In this document: positions 30,262-38,400 of the stretch, piece by piece
How the letters are laid out: each line of letters opens with the position of its first letter
Numbering within the stretch: the first letter of the stretch is position 1
Origin: Candidatus Margulisiibacteriota bacterium
GTDB taxonomy: Bacteria > Margulisbacteria > Riflemargulisbacteria > GWF2-39-127
Direction: 5' to 3'
DNA length: 55,602 nucleotides
NCBI GenBank assembly: GCA_003242895.1
Contig: QKMY01000022.1
Span: forward strand, 1 to 55,602
The notes under the pieces: model-generated
Told to the model about the DNA's origin: nothing
What the model saw: the letters and a program-made list of their open reading frames with translations, nothing else
Databases searched by the model: none
Position numbers and translations under genes: made by a program

Positions 30262-31035
30262 TCATCCACTTTGCAGAAGTGCAAACAATTTCAGTATATG
30301 ATCATTTATTGGAAGTAAATAGGCTGTAATTCTATCAATCATCAATGGCAAAAGGAGTATAAATATTAACCCGCCAAGAACTGGCTTCACCTGAAAGCCC
30401 AGCTGAAAAACATTAACTTGCGGTGCTACTCGCGAAATAATTCCAAAAGAAAAATCCAATAAAAATATAACCAGGACAATGGGTGCTGAGATTTGTACTC
30501 CTATGTAAAAAAGTAACTTGCAAAGCTCAATAATACTGATGTATGAATTTTCTAAATTGATCATGCTCGTTACCGGAAACATCCTGAAGCTTTCATAAAT
30601 ACCACCGAGTAATATATGATGTCCTCTGAGATTAATGAAAATCAATAAACACAGGAACTGCATCAGTCTTTCCATTATAGTGACCTGAGCGCCAACCATA
30701 GGGTCAAAAGTCTGCGCAACACTGAGTCCCATTTGCATATCCATTAGCGACCCGGCAAACTGTACTCCTGAGAAAATGAAATTTGCTATGGCACCTATCA
30801 GGGCCCCAAATAAAAAGCCATGTATAAGATAAATGATGAAGTAAGAGGAAAATTCAGGGATATTTTTGGGTATCGGGATAACAAACATGATAATTAATGT
30901 CAGCCAAAAGATCAATGCGGTTTTGACTCTTGTGGAAATAAGCTTAGAGTTGAAAACCGGTGCTGTTGTAAAAAAACCAGCCAACCTTACCATGACCAAA
31001 AAGAACAAATTAATATAAATTCCAGGAATTATCAT
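30262..31035 (-). CDS. fliR: Flagellar export protein FliR
   Basis: 257-residue membrane protein of the export gate, with about six helices. It has GFFTTAPVFNSKLISTRVK near the start and GAQVTIMERLMQF in the middle. It sits three bases after fliQ, as usual. It forms the FliPQR core channel. Confidence 0.94.
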   Translation of the reverse strand: MIIPGIYINLFFLVMVRLAGFFTTAPVFNSKLISTRVKTALIFWLTLIIMFVIPIPKNIPEFSSYFIIYLIHGFLFGALIGAIANFIFSGVQFAGSLMDMQMGLSVAQTFDPMVGAQVTIMERLMQFLCLLIFINLRGHHILLGGIYESFRMFPVTSMINLENSYISIIELCKLLFYIGVQISAPIVLVIFLLDFSFGIISRVAPQVNVFQLGFQVKPVLGGLIFILLLPLMIDRITAYLLPINDHILKLFALLQSG

Positions 31036-31037
31036 AA

Positions 31038-31307
31038 TTATCTGGCATACATGGGTATATTACTCCAAGTATGAACTACGAAATCTATCATAGATGAGAA
31101 CATCCATGGAGCAAGCACGATTATCATTACCATGACCACTACCATTTTGGGAACAAAGGTTAACGTCTGCTCTTGAATCTGAGTAACCGCTTGAAAAAGC
31201 GCAACCATTAAACCAATAATTAATCCGGTAACGATAATTGGAAGCACTAATATTAGTTGAAGCATAATCCCTTCATACAAGATATTTATCGCTAAACTTT
31301 GGTTCAT
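31038..31307 (-). CDS. fliQ: Flagellar export protein FliQ
   Basis: 89-residue, two-helix member of the FliPQR gate. The conserved pattern ALFQAVTQIQEQTLTFVPK links the helices. AAAGGAGA stands 7 bases before ATG, the strongest binding site in this part of the operon. It follows the exported unknown protein, which separates it from fliP. Confidence 0.95.
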   Translation of the reverse strand: MNQSLAINILYEGIMLQLILVLPIIVTGLIIGLMVALFQAVTQIQEQTLTFVPKMVVVMVMIIVLAPWMFSSMIDFVVHTWSNIPMYAR

Positions 31308-31321
31308 GAATATCTCCTTTC

Positions 31322-32587
31322 TTATTCTTCAGTCTTCAAAACCAGATTAACAGGGTAAAAGGAACCAGGTTGCGGCATAGTTATTAGCGATATATTTTTT
31401 CTCTGGAAGGGCTCAACCTCCACGGAGATTATTTTCGCGTTATCATTTGAGAACATCGGATTAACAACACCTGTCTCGATAATATTCTTTTCATAGAGGA
31501 ATACACCTCGAGCAATACCTCCAGAAGGAACAAAGAAAAGGCTTATCTTTTTTAATTCTTTATAATTATTTATTAATTCTATATTCAATTTATAAGTCAG
31601 CCCATAGTTTCCAAGCAAATAAGAATTCGTAAGCTCGTCGCAAAGAAAGGGAGAGTCTCCGACCCTGATATTCAAAATATCATTTCCAATAACATATTTT
31701 TTATCAATAAGCTTATAACCGCCAGTAAAAATTCCTCCGACATGTCCCTTTTCTTCTTTTTCAAAACAAACATATTGGGCTACCGATTCTGTCTGTTTAT
31801 CTACCATCATCGTATATAAAGAGATTCTCCCCGGGGATAGTTTTTCTATTCGAAATACACCAGCGACAATTTGTTTTATTTTTGCAGCATTTTTATAAAC
31901 AACTCTGGTTGATAACGCAGGAATGTAAAGAAAAGCACCGGTTTTTCCCATAAAATTCTGGAAATACCTTTTCGTTGCCAAATGCCCGACAAAAACGCCA
32001 TCTTCGCTTGGACCACCCATGCCAGGAGTAACGTATATCCACACAGGATGATTTTCATGATTTGTGACTGAGAAAATTACATCCTTGTTGGCATCAGAAA
32101 GATTCTTATGATAAAAAAGAAGGACCCCTGTCTTCTCTTCCTGCATTGTTCCTTTTAACAATAGGCCGGAGTGATTTACTTCTTCAGGATTATTACTAAT
32201 AAATAACCTATCAACGCTTTCTCCTACGTTGATATCATCTAAGCGTGCAATTATTTCTATTAACAATTCCTTTTCAACACTATCATTCCGAATAATTGCA
32301 ATAGGAATGCTAAGCCTGAGCTCCTTCTCATCCATGAAGTTTATGTCAGGAATATTTTGCTCTTTAAGCTGAAACAAAGTACCTGGCTCTAACACAATAG
32401 AGTTTTCAACTCCATTATAAATCGCCATTTTCACGACAGAGGAAGGAACGACTTTTGCAGTTAGCCTAATCTCAATGGGCTTTTTTATAATCGGATACAG
32501 TGAAGCTGCGTTTATACTAGAAAACAAAAAAAGCGTGCATATTAAAAAAAAAAAGGCACTACGATATACTTTAATTAACATATTCAT
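31322..32587 (-). CDS. Exported protein of unknown function inside the flagellar operon
   Basis: 421 residues with a Sec signal peptide (about 1-27, hydrophobic FFFLICTLFLF, cut near INA-AS). The mature part looks all-beta, with no Cys cluster and no further membrane segment. I do not recognise a family. A central patch (LLFYHKNLSDANKD, then TPGMGGPSEDGVFVGHLAT) may be the most conserved part. It lies 6 bases after fliP and 14 before fliQ, so it is co-expressed with the export gate. It could be a periplasmic or envelope factor for flagellar assembly or for a surface polymer. Function unknown. Confidence 0.85.
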   Translation of the reverse strand: MNMLIKVYRSAFFFLICTLFLFSSINAASLYPIIKKPIEIRLTAKVVPSSVVKMAIYNGVENSIVLEPGTLFQLKEQNIPDINFMDEKELRLSIPIAIIRNDSVEKELLIEIIARLDDINVGESVDRLFISNNPEEVNHSGLLLKGTMQEEKTGVLLFYHKNLSDANKDVIFSVTNHENHPVWIYVTPGMGGPSEDGVFVGHLATKRYFQNFMGKTGAFLYIPALSTRVVYKNAAKIKQIVAGVFRIEKLSPGRISLYTMMVDKQTESVAQYVCFEKEEKGHVGGIFTGGYKLIDKKYVIGNDILNIRVGDSPFLCDELTNSYLLGNYGLTYKLNIELINNYKELKKISLFFVPSGGIARGVFLYEKNIIETGVVNPMFSNDNAKIISVEVEPFQRKNISLITMPQPGSFYPVNLVLKTEE

Positions 32588-32593
32588 CCAACC

Positions 32594-33364
32594 TCAATGA
32601 AAGCTTAACAATAACCCTTTGGTTATTAAGGCAAATCCATCTGCCAATACAAATAAAAGAATTTTAAAAGGTAACGAAATCATAACCGGAGAAAGCATAA
32701 ACATCCCCAAAGATAATAAAACATTTGCAACTATCAAGTCTACGAGAACAAACGGGATAAAAATAACAAAAGCAATTGAAAACCCAATAGTAATCTCAGA
32801 CATTATGAACGCTGGAATAACAACCCAGATAGGCACATCATCCGGTTTTGCAACTTTAATCTTAGATATCTGGATCAGCAATGCCAGATCTGACTCTTTT
32901 ACCTGTCTGAGCATAAAGCTTTTTAGTGGGGTAATTGCATTATTAATAGCCTGTTCCTGGCTAATTTTTCCTTTATTATAAGGAACTAATGCCGTCTTCT
33001 CAATTTGCCCCCACACACCAGACATAATGAAAACAGTTAAAAATAGGGCAACGGCAATGAGCACGGAATTAGGAGGAGACTGCTGAGTACCCAATGCCAT
33101 ACGCAAGGAACCCAGTACAATAATAATACGTAAAAAAGAAGTTGTCGTAATGAGAAAAAACGGGATTAAGGAGATAGACGACAAGGCAATTAACAAAGAA
33201 ATACTGTCACTAAATACCAACGGCTTTTTTATAGTATCTAAAGAAAAACTAATAGGTTCAGCAACTGCAGGATGTGCTACGGCAGCGTATACCGCTGACC
33301 CCGCCAAGAGGAACGTGAATATAAAAAAAAGTAATTTCATTATTTTTCTTCTGTTAATTGTCAT
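32594..33364 (-). CDS. fliP: Flagellar export protein FliP
   Basis: 256 residues. A signal peptide (MKLLFFIFTFLLAGSAVYAA after eight extra residues) is followed by the FliP core with SLIPFFLITTTSFLRIIIVLG, RMALGTQQSPPNSVL and the ISEITIGFSIAF-like family signature. GAGGAAAT supports ATG 33364; ATG 33340 would begin right at the signal peptide and is also possible. FliPQR forms the export channel. Confidence 0.95.
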   Translation of the reverse strand: MTINRRKIMKLLFFIFTFLLAGSAVYAAVAHPAVAEPISFSLDTIKKPLVFSDSISLLIALSSISLIPFFLITTTSFLRIIIVLGSLRMALGTQQSPPNSVLIAVALFLTVFIMSGVWGQIEKTALVPYNKGKISQEQAINNAITPLKSFMLRQVKESDLALLIQISKIKVAKPDDVPIWVVIPAFIMSEITIGFSIAFVIFIPFVLVDLIVANVLLSLGMFMLSPVMISLPFKILLFVLADGFALITKGLLLSFH

Positions 33365-33373
33365 ATTTCCTCG

Positions 33374-33781
33374 TTATTTCTTTACAATTTTATCCAAGAT
33401 TTCCTGGAAAGAAAAACTATTCTGCTTCAATTCAAAGTCGTCATCGGTGATGAGTTCGGAAATATCACTTATCAACTGAGTATTTTTATTGCCGACACTC
33501 AATAACCATATTTTATTTTTCAATTTAATCATGTACAAAGCTACGGTTGGCTCTATTTGCACTCTATCGAGTACCGTAATCAGGTCGCGCGATTTCCCTT
33601 CATATTTTTTCCTGGGAACTACCTTCTTAAGGATTACCATAAAAATGAATAATAAGACAAGAATAATGGTAACACTCTTGAGATAATCATAGTATGGAAA
33701 TGAGACAGAACTCTTTTCCACAGCCTCAAGTATGTCTGCGCATTCTATTATAAGTATAACTAGAGGGAATATAAACTTCAT
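33374..33781 (-). CDS. fliO: FliO-like flagellar biogenesis protein
   Basis: 135 residues: a hydrophobic N-terminus (possible signal), a membrane helix at about 35-53 (VTIILVLLFIFMVI), then a small basic domain with LDRVQIEPTVALYMIKLKNKIWLLSVG, the FliO pattern. It helps assemble FliP. Position between fliN and fliP supports the call because FliO is weakly conserved. Confidence 0.85.
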   Translation of the reverse strand: MKFIFPLVILIIECADILEAVEKSSVSFPYYDYLKSVTIILVLLFIFMVILKKVVPRKKYEGKSRDLITVLDRVQIEPTVALYMIKLKNKIWLLSVGNKNTQLISDISELITDDDFELKQNSFSFQEILDKIVKK

Positions 33782-33787
33782 AGAAAA

Positions 33788-34177
33788 TTATTTTTTATTC
33801 TTAATTATTGTTTTTATTCTTATACCGTAGTTATTGTCGACAGCTACGACCTCGCCTTGTGCAACTAATTGTCCATTGACGAGCAAATCTAACGGCTCTC
33901 CCGCATGTCTATCCAGTTCGATAATAGCCCCCTCAGAAAGCTCGTAAACATCTTTTAAAGAGACCATCGAACTACCGAGCTCAGCAGTAACTTTAACAGG
34001 AATGTTATCAAATATATCCGAATTAAAATTTGCTTTGCTATCAGGAGAATGCAAGTCTGGAAACTCGATCATATTTACTTCAAAAGCATCTCCATCTTTA
34101 TCTAATGTAATTTTATCATCATCAAGAATCATATCTTCATCATTTTTAACTTTTTTCTTGCCCTTTTCTTGCGCCAT
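33788..34177 (-). CDS. fliN: Flagellar motor switch protein FliN
   Basis: 129 residues. A charged, Lys/Asp-rich N-terminal 45 residues precede one SpoA (SPOR/C-ring) domain with VTAELGSSMVSLKDVYELSEG, then LVNGQLVAQGEVVAVDNNYGIRI. It forms the lower C-ring and docks the export ATPase. GAGGAGG lies 6 bases before ATG. Confidence 0.94.
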   Translation of the reverse strand: MAQEKGKKKVKNDEDMILDDDKITLDKDGDAFEVNMIEFPDLHSPDSKANFNSDIFDNIPVKVTAELGSSMVSLKDVYELSEGAIIELDRHAGEPLDLLVNGQLVAQGEVVAVDNNYGIRIKTIIKNKK

Positions 34178-34194
34178 TAACGCTCCTCCTCTTA

Positions 34195-35523
34195 TTATTC
34201 ATCTTCCTTTAGTTCTTTATCATTAATATCCCAGGAAAAATTATCTTCTTCAGTAAATATTTCCTCAGCGATTGTAGGTACATTCTCAGTTGGGGGGATA
34301 CTTTCTTCAATCTCGCTAGATCTCACAGCACTAACTTCGTCATAATTTAGCTCATGGCTTTCCTCTTCGGAAGATGCTTGATACTGTTCAAATTCGGCCT
34401 CTGTTAGACTATCTTCAATTACGAATGAACGATTATAAGATTCTTCTACCGGCGCTACTTCCGGTACCAATAAATTACGTTCTCGTTCTTTAGCTTCATC
34501 AAAGACAACAGAGGTATCTTTCCCTGGTTCTTTTTTTATTAATTTGGAGACAAAACTAATGCCTATATTTTTATTGGGCTCTTCATCTTCATTATGTCCA
34601 GGAACATTAACGACCTGGATAGCGTATTTGTCGTTTTTTATTCCAGGGACGCAATTAAATGACAACGAATTAACAAGATTCCCCCTGATAAAACTTTTTA
34701 TGGGCGTATCAAGTTTAATAATATCACCTTCCGATAATGACATTAGTTCCTTCATCGATATTTCAGTAGTTCCCACTTCAACATTAAATTTTATTTTTAT
34801 TTTTTGCTGTGTACTTTTCTTTAGTTCAATGGTCCTTCTCTTTGCCTTCTTTTCATTAGCTTCGTATCTACGTATTAGTTCAATAATAGATTCTCTGCCA
34901 TAACCAAAAATTATCGAACCGGGATTATTATTTCCAATCGCTACTTTACCCTCAAACATAACATAGGAGCTCTGATGATTTAATGACAAATCTTCTTTAT
35001 TGCCATTAATAACTTCCGTAACTTTTATCTTCGTGTTATCAATATCCCAGAATGCAAGGAAAGGGGATAAAATATATTCAGTTATCTTCTCAAATAATTT
35101 CTGCTCTATCTGGGAAAGATTTTCTTCAGACATCTGTCCAGCCCCGCCAAGACTTCTATCCACTAGTATATTAGCAATGATATTCTTGAAATAAAGACAA
35201 AATGTAAAGTTATCTTCTATAGTTACCGATACTTGGAAAAAATCTTCGCCCAATTGCTCTTCAACGTTCTTATATACTATTTGGAGCACATCAACAGAAT
35301 ATAATTCAACTTTAAGTTTAAAGGTTTTGATTAGATAGTCCGTTAGTTTCTCAAATCCAACATAATGCATTTTATGAGATTGAACAAGCTCTTCTCTTGA
35401 TAGCCGATCAAATTTTGAAATTCCAACCGCCCCTACCTTTACATCTTTCGAAATATCTTCAGGCAAATAGAGCGTCCAATCACCAATTTCAGGGGTAAGC
35501 AATATTTTTCTCTTATTAATCAA
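34195..35523 (-). CDS. fliM: FliM-like motor switch protein with acidic C-terminal tail
   Basis: 442 residues, about 100 longer than usual. The CheC-like middle domain has SLGGAG at 124-129 and the SpoA domain spans about 236-308 (EISMKELMSLSEGDIIKLD). The normal N-terminal CheY-binding peptide (LSQxEIDALL type) is missing; the protein starts ILLTPEIGDWTLYL. Residues 309-442 are an acidic, probably unfolded tail, containing SLTEAEFEQY at 372-381, loosely like the lost peptide. The start is TTG 35523 with AGGAG 10 bases upstream. The switch may be controlled in an unusual way. Confidence 0.88.
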   Translation of the reverse strand: MINKRKILLTPEIGDWTLYLPEDISKDVKVGAVGISKFDRLSREELVQSHKMHYVGFEKLTDYLIKTFKLKVELYSVDVLQIVYKNVEEQLGEDFFQVSVTIEDNFTFCLYFKNIIANILVDRSLGGAGQMSEENLSQIEQKLFEKITEYILSPFLAFWDIDNTKIKVTEVINGNKEDLSLNHQSSYVMFEGKVAIGNNNPGSIIFGYGRESIIELIRRYEANEKKAKRRTIELKKSTQQKIKIKFNVEVGTTEISMKELMSLSEGDIIKLDTPIKSFIRGNLVNSLSFNCVPGIKNDKYAIQVVNVPGHNEDEEPNKNIGISFVSKLIKKEPGKDTSVVFDEAKERERNLLVPEVAPVEESYNRSFVIEDSLTEAEFEQYQASSEEESHELNYDEVSAVRSSEIEESIPPTENVPTIAEEIFTEEDNFSWDINDKELKEDE

Positions 35524-35540
35524 TGTACCGATTCTCCTGT

Positions 35541-36419
35541 CTATGAACCTAGTTGCTTAGTAATAGCTTCGATTTGCTGACTCGCCATTTTTATAGCCGT
35601 TAGGCTTGCCGACATCGCTCTTTGCACTCCAAGAGCATCCAGCGTTTCTCCGATATAAAAAACGTTCGATTTCTCTTGAGAGTTTGCATAGATTTCCCCG
35701 TAGCCTTCATTCGCTAATTTGTAGGGTAAAGGTTTGCCAGATGACAAGGTTTCTTTAAAGGTAGTGCCATCATGTTGCAGCAATCCTGAGCGATTTGAAA
35801 ATGTCGTAAGTGCCAATTGGTATGTTTGTGTCACCTGAGGCAAGACAGTCCCGGCATCCTTAGCTGTTTTATAGGAAGAATAATTATTAATCAACACACC
35901 AGATTTACTCTGATACTGAAACCCCAAATCAGTGTACCCTTCCGACTTAATAGGGACCAACTCAGAGGTGATAGGGTTCCCATCGCCACCAATCTTATAT
36001 CCAAAGACTTTTCTACCTTTGGGATCCACCAAAAAACCGCTATCATTTATTTCAAAGTCGCCGGCCCGAGTATATAAATATCCACCGTCGTCTCCTTCGG
36101 TAATAAACAGCCCGCTCCCTAATACAGCGGCAGACAATGGACCGCCTTCCTTAATATCGCCTTGTTCAAAGTTAACCTTAACTCCAGAAATAGCAACACT
36201 AGATCCAGCTTGGTTGGGATTCGATCCGCCAGTATTTCGGAGGCTATCGCCGCTGCTACCCTGGGAAAGAACTTGGTTGAAAACCGTTTCAAAAGAATAT
36301 TCGAGGCCTTTATAACCAGGCGTTTCAACCTGACCCATATTCGCAGAACTTACTCGCAAAGCGTAATCGTAGGCTCGCATTGCATTTTTTCCATTTGTCA
36401 TAACATCTAAAAGTGACAT
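35541..36419 (-). CDS. flgE: Short flagellar hook/rod-type protein (FlgE-like)
   Basis: 292 residues, shorter than most FlgE. The N-terminal rod/hook helix is degenerate (SSANMGQVETPGYKG instead of NxANxxTxGFK). The central FlgE/F/G core is clear: AVLGSGLFITEGDDG, LYTRAGDFEINDSGFLVD, GRKVFGY. The C-terminal helix is also altered. With flgD and fliK beside it, hook protein is the best guess; FlgF or FlgG are alternatives. AAGGGG precedes ATG. Confidence 0.75.
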   Translation of the reverse strand: MSLLDVMTNGKNAMRAYDYALRVSSANMGQVETPGYKGLEYSFETVFNQVLSQGSSGDSLRNTGGSNPNQAGSSVAISGVKVNFEQGDIKEGGPLSAAVLGSGLFITEGDDGGYLYTRAGDFEINDSGFLVDPKGRKVFGYKIGGDGNPITSELVPIKSEGYTDLGFQYQSKSGVLINNYSSYKTAKDAGTVLPQVTQTYQLALTTFSNRSGLLQHDGTTFKETLSSGKPLPYKLANEGYGEIYANSQEKSNVFYIGETLDALGVQRAMSASLTAIKMASQQIEAITKQLGS

Positions 36420-36482
36420 AGCGAATCCCCTTCTTTGATAAGATTAGGATAAACAGTTTACCCTTTACGAGAAGTTTCGTTC

Positions 36483-36950
36483 CTATGAAATACCTACAAT
36501 ATCATCCAACGTAACTTTTTCATCACCGACGAGTAAATATGGCGCGCCATCGTTAATAACAACCTTCTGGGCAACACCCTTTTTCAGATCTTGATTATAA
36601 TCAAATACTTTGAATTCTATTGTTTTACCAATTAAAGCACTATAGGTGTTTAATTGATAAAGCTTTTCAATTGTGGGATCAACAGTTGAAGATGAAAACA
36701 AGCTGTTTTGCTGAGGTATTAACGAACTCAGGCTATTATTCCCAGCAGAATAGGGTGACATACCTAAATCAAAATTATTATCATCATTACCGCCAATACC
36801 ACTACTGCTATCACTAGTAACATCTGCCAACATTTTGTTAAAAGATTGTTGAAAATATAAATTTGCATACCCGCTTTGGTCGGTACCCTTCTTATTGTCA
36901 GGAGAAAACATGCTATTACTTAACGGTAAGCCCATAAAAGTGTCTATCAC
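36483..36950 (-). CDS. flgD: FlgD-like hook-capping protein
   Basis: 155 residues. The usual QDP-type N-terminal motif is not visible; that part is low-complexity and rich in Ser, Asn and Gly. The end matches FlgD: YQLNTYSALIGKTIEF, then GAPYLLVGDEKVTLDDIVGI. The start is GTG 36950 with AGGAG seven bases upstream. It should scaffold hook assembly, with the neighbouring hook protein as partner. Confidence 0.75.
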   Translation of the reverse strand: MIDTFMGLPLSNSMFSPDNKKGTDQSGYANLYFQQSFNKMLADVTSDSSSGIGGNDDNNFDLGMSPYSAGNNSLSSLIPQQNSLFSSSTVDPTIEKLYQLNTYSALIGKTIEFKVFDYNQDLKKGVAQKVVINDGAPYLLVGDEKVTLDDIVGIS

Positions 36951-36960
36951 AACTATTCTC

Positions 36961-37821
36961 CTAGGTAATATGATTAATTAAATTATTATTTTTATAAAAA
37001 AAACAAGTTTGATCCGGGGTCATCTCTTCATAATTATCGTTGTCTATTTGGGATAGGGTTGAGAACGTTTTAGTAGTTCCTTCTCTATTACTTCCCTGAA
37101 AATGATTATTTACAGAAACTGAAAGCTCACCGACTGATATATTTAGTTTTTCAAGTTCTTTAAGTAAATTGTTCGAATTATTCTTAAAAAAACTTTCCTG
37201 ATCTAAATCAACACTAATACTTATATTGACTTTACCATCCACCATTTTTATTGTCAAATTTATATTTCCCAAGTCTTTTGGGGATAATGCAATTTTTATT
37301 GAGCTGAAATTCATCTTACAAGCTTTTATTTGTTCAGCAAGCTTATTTGCAAAACTATTAATATTTAATGGCATATTTTCTGGCATTTGGATAATAAATT
37401 GAGGAACAAAACTATTTGTAAGACTTTGAGAAATCCAATCGGATTTAATATTACGAGAAGAAAACTTATTTAGAATTGTAAGATCATATTTGTTATTATC
37501 TTCTGTTTTATTTTTTTCAATACCCTTTTCAGTTGGAGATACTTGTTCGTTTAATTGATTCTCGGACTCATAATTATTAGAGAAAGCATCGCTGCCAGTT
37601 AACTGTACATCAGAAAAATGCTGATCCCACTGCATTATATTCCCAAAAGGAGAGTACGGCATCGGGGGCTCATTGCTGGGTTTCTTTTTTTGCTGTAATT
37701 CTTTTTGTGCCTGCCTAAGTTCAGCATCAAATCGAGGTTCGGAGGCATCGCCAGAAGATTTATTTTCTGCTATCGAATTTTGTGCGTTATCTACGCTATT
37801 AATGCTTATATTATTTAACAT
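36961..37821 (-). CDS. fliK: FliK-like hook-length control protein
   Basis: 286 residues. The first 140 are polar and of low complexity, as in FliK rulers; the C-terminal Flg_hook domain has IALSPKDLGNINLTIKMVDGK and LEKLNISVGELSVSVN. It is short for the family, which could mean a short hook. Its ATG lies within the last codons of ndk (7-base overlap), so translation is coupled to ndk. Confidence 0.82.
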   Translation of the reverse strand: MLNNISINSVDNAQNSIAENKSSGDASEPRFDAELRQAQKELQQKKKPSNEPPMPYSPFGNIMQWDQHFSDVQLTGSDAFSNNYESENQLNEQVSPTEKGIEKNKTEDNNKYDLTILNKFSSRNIKSDWISQSLTNSFVPQFIIQMPENMPLNINSFANKLAEQIKACKMNFSSIKIALSPKDLGNINLTIKMVDGKVNISISVDLDQESFFKNNSNNLLKELEKLNISVGELSVSVNNHFQGSNREGTTKTFSTLSQIDNDNYEEMTPDQTCFFYKNNNLINHIT

Positions 37822-38234
37822 CCAACAATTTCTTCATTCTTAAAAAAATGAGAGATCTCTCTTTGCGCTGACTCAAAAGAATCCGATCCATGTATTATAT
37901 TCTGTTGATTCGACATGGAATAATCTCCTCGGATTGTACCAGGCGCTGCGTCGGCGGAATTAGTTTTCCCCATCATGGCCCTGGCAATTGAAATAACATT
38001 CGGGCTTTCAAGTACCATGGCGAGAACTGGTCCGGAGGTGATAAACGATATAAGTTCATCGTAAAAACTTTTCCCAACATGCTCGGCATAATGTATCGCA
38101 GCAAAACTTTCCGATAATATCATCATTTTCATAGCGACAATTTTAATATTTCTTTGTTCAAATCTATTAATAATGCTGCCACTGAGACCTCGACTGACAG
38201 CGTCAGGCTTAATCATAACAAATGTTCGCTCCAT
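37815..38234 (-). CDS. ndk: Nucleoside-diphosphate kinase
   Basis: 139 residues; moves phosphate from NTPs to NDPs through a phosphohistidine. The active His is in NIIHGSDS, and RTFVMIKPDAVSRGL starts the protein. GGAGG lies five bases before ATG. It is the first gene of the flagellar operon and overlaps fliK. Confidence 0.97.
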   Translation of the reverse strand: MERTFVMIKPDAVSRGLSGSIINRFEQRNIKIVAMKMMILSESFAAIHYAEHVGKSFYDELISFITSGPVLAMVLESPNVISIARAMMGKTNSADAAPGTIRGDYSMSNQQNIIHGSDSFESAQREISHFFKNEEIVGC

Positions 38235-38289
38235 TTCATCCTCCGCCTTACCAAGATTTTACCCACTCTCATGATAACATAAACTTATT

Positions 38290-38316
38290 ATTATAGACTA
38301 TTCACAAAACTCTAAA
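38290..38316 (-). promoter_or_regulatory. Candidate promoter of the ndk-flagellar operon
   Basis: On the minus strand TTTAGA (38316-38311), 15 bases, then TATAAT (38295-38290), about 55 bases before ndk. The -10 box is perfect; spacing is short. The 166-base gap to argH is the only sizeable break at this end of the flagellar run. Confidence 0.35.
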
Positions 38317-38400
38317 GATATAGGAGTAGAAAAAAACATTTATTCACGTTTTTTAGGAGCTTAGGGCAGACAATACCGTTGGTTTCTCAAGGGTAGAAGA

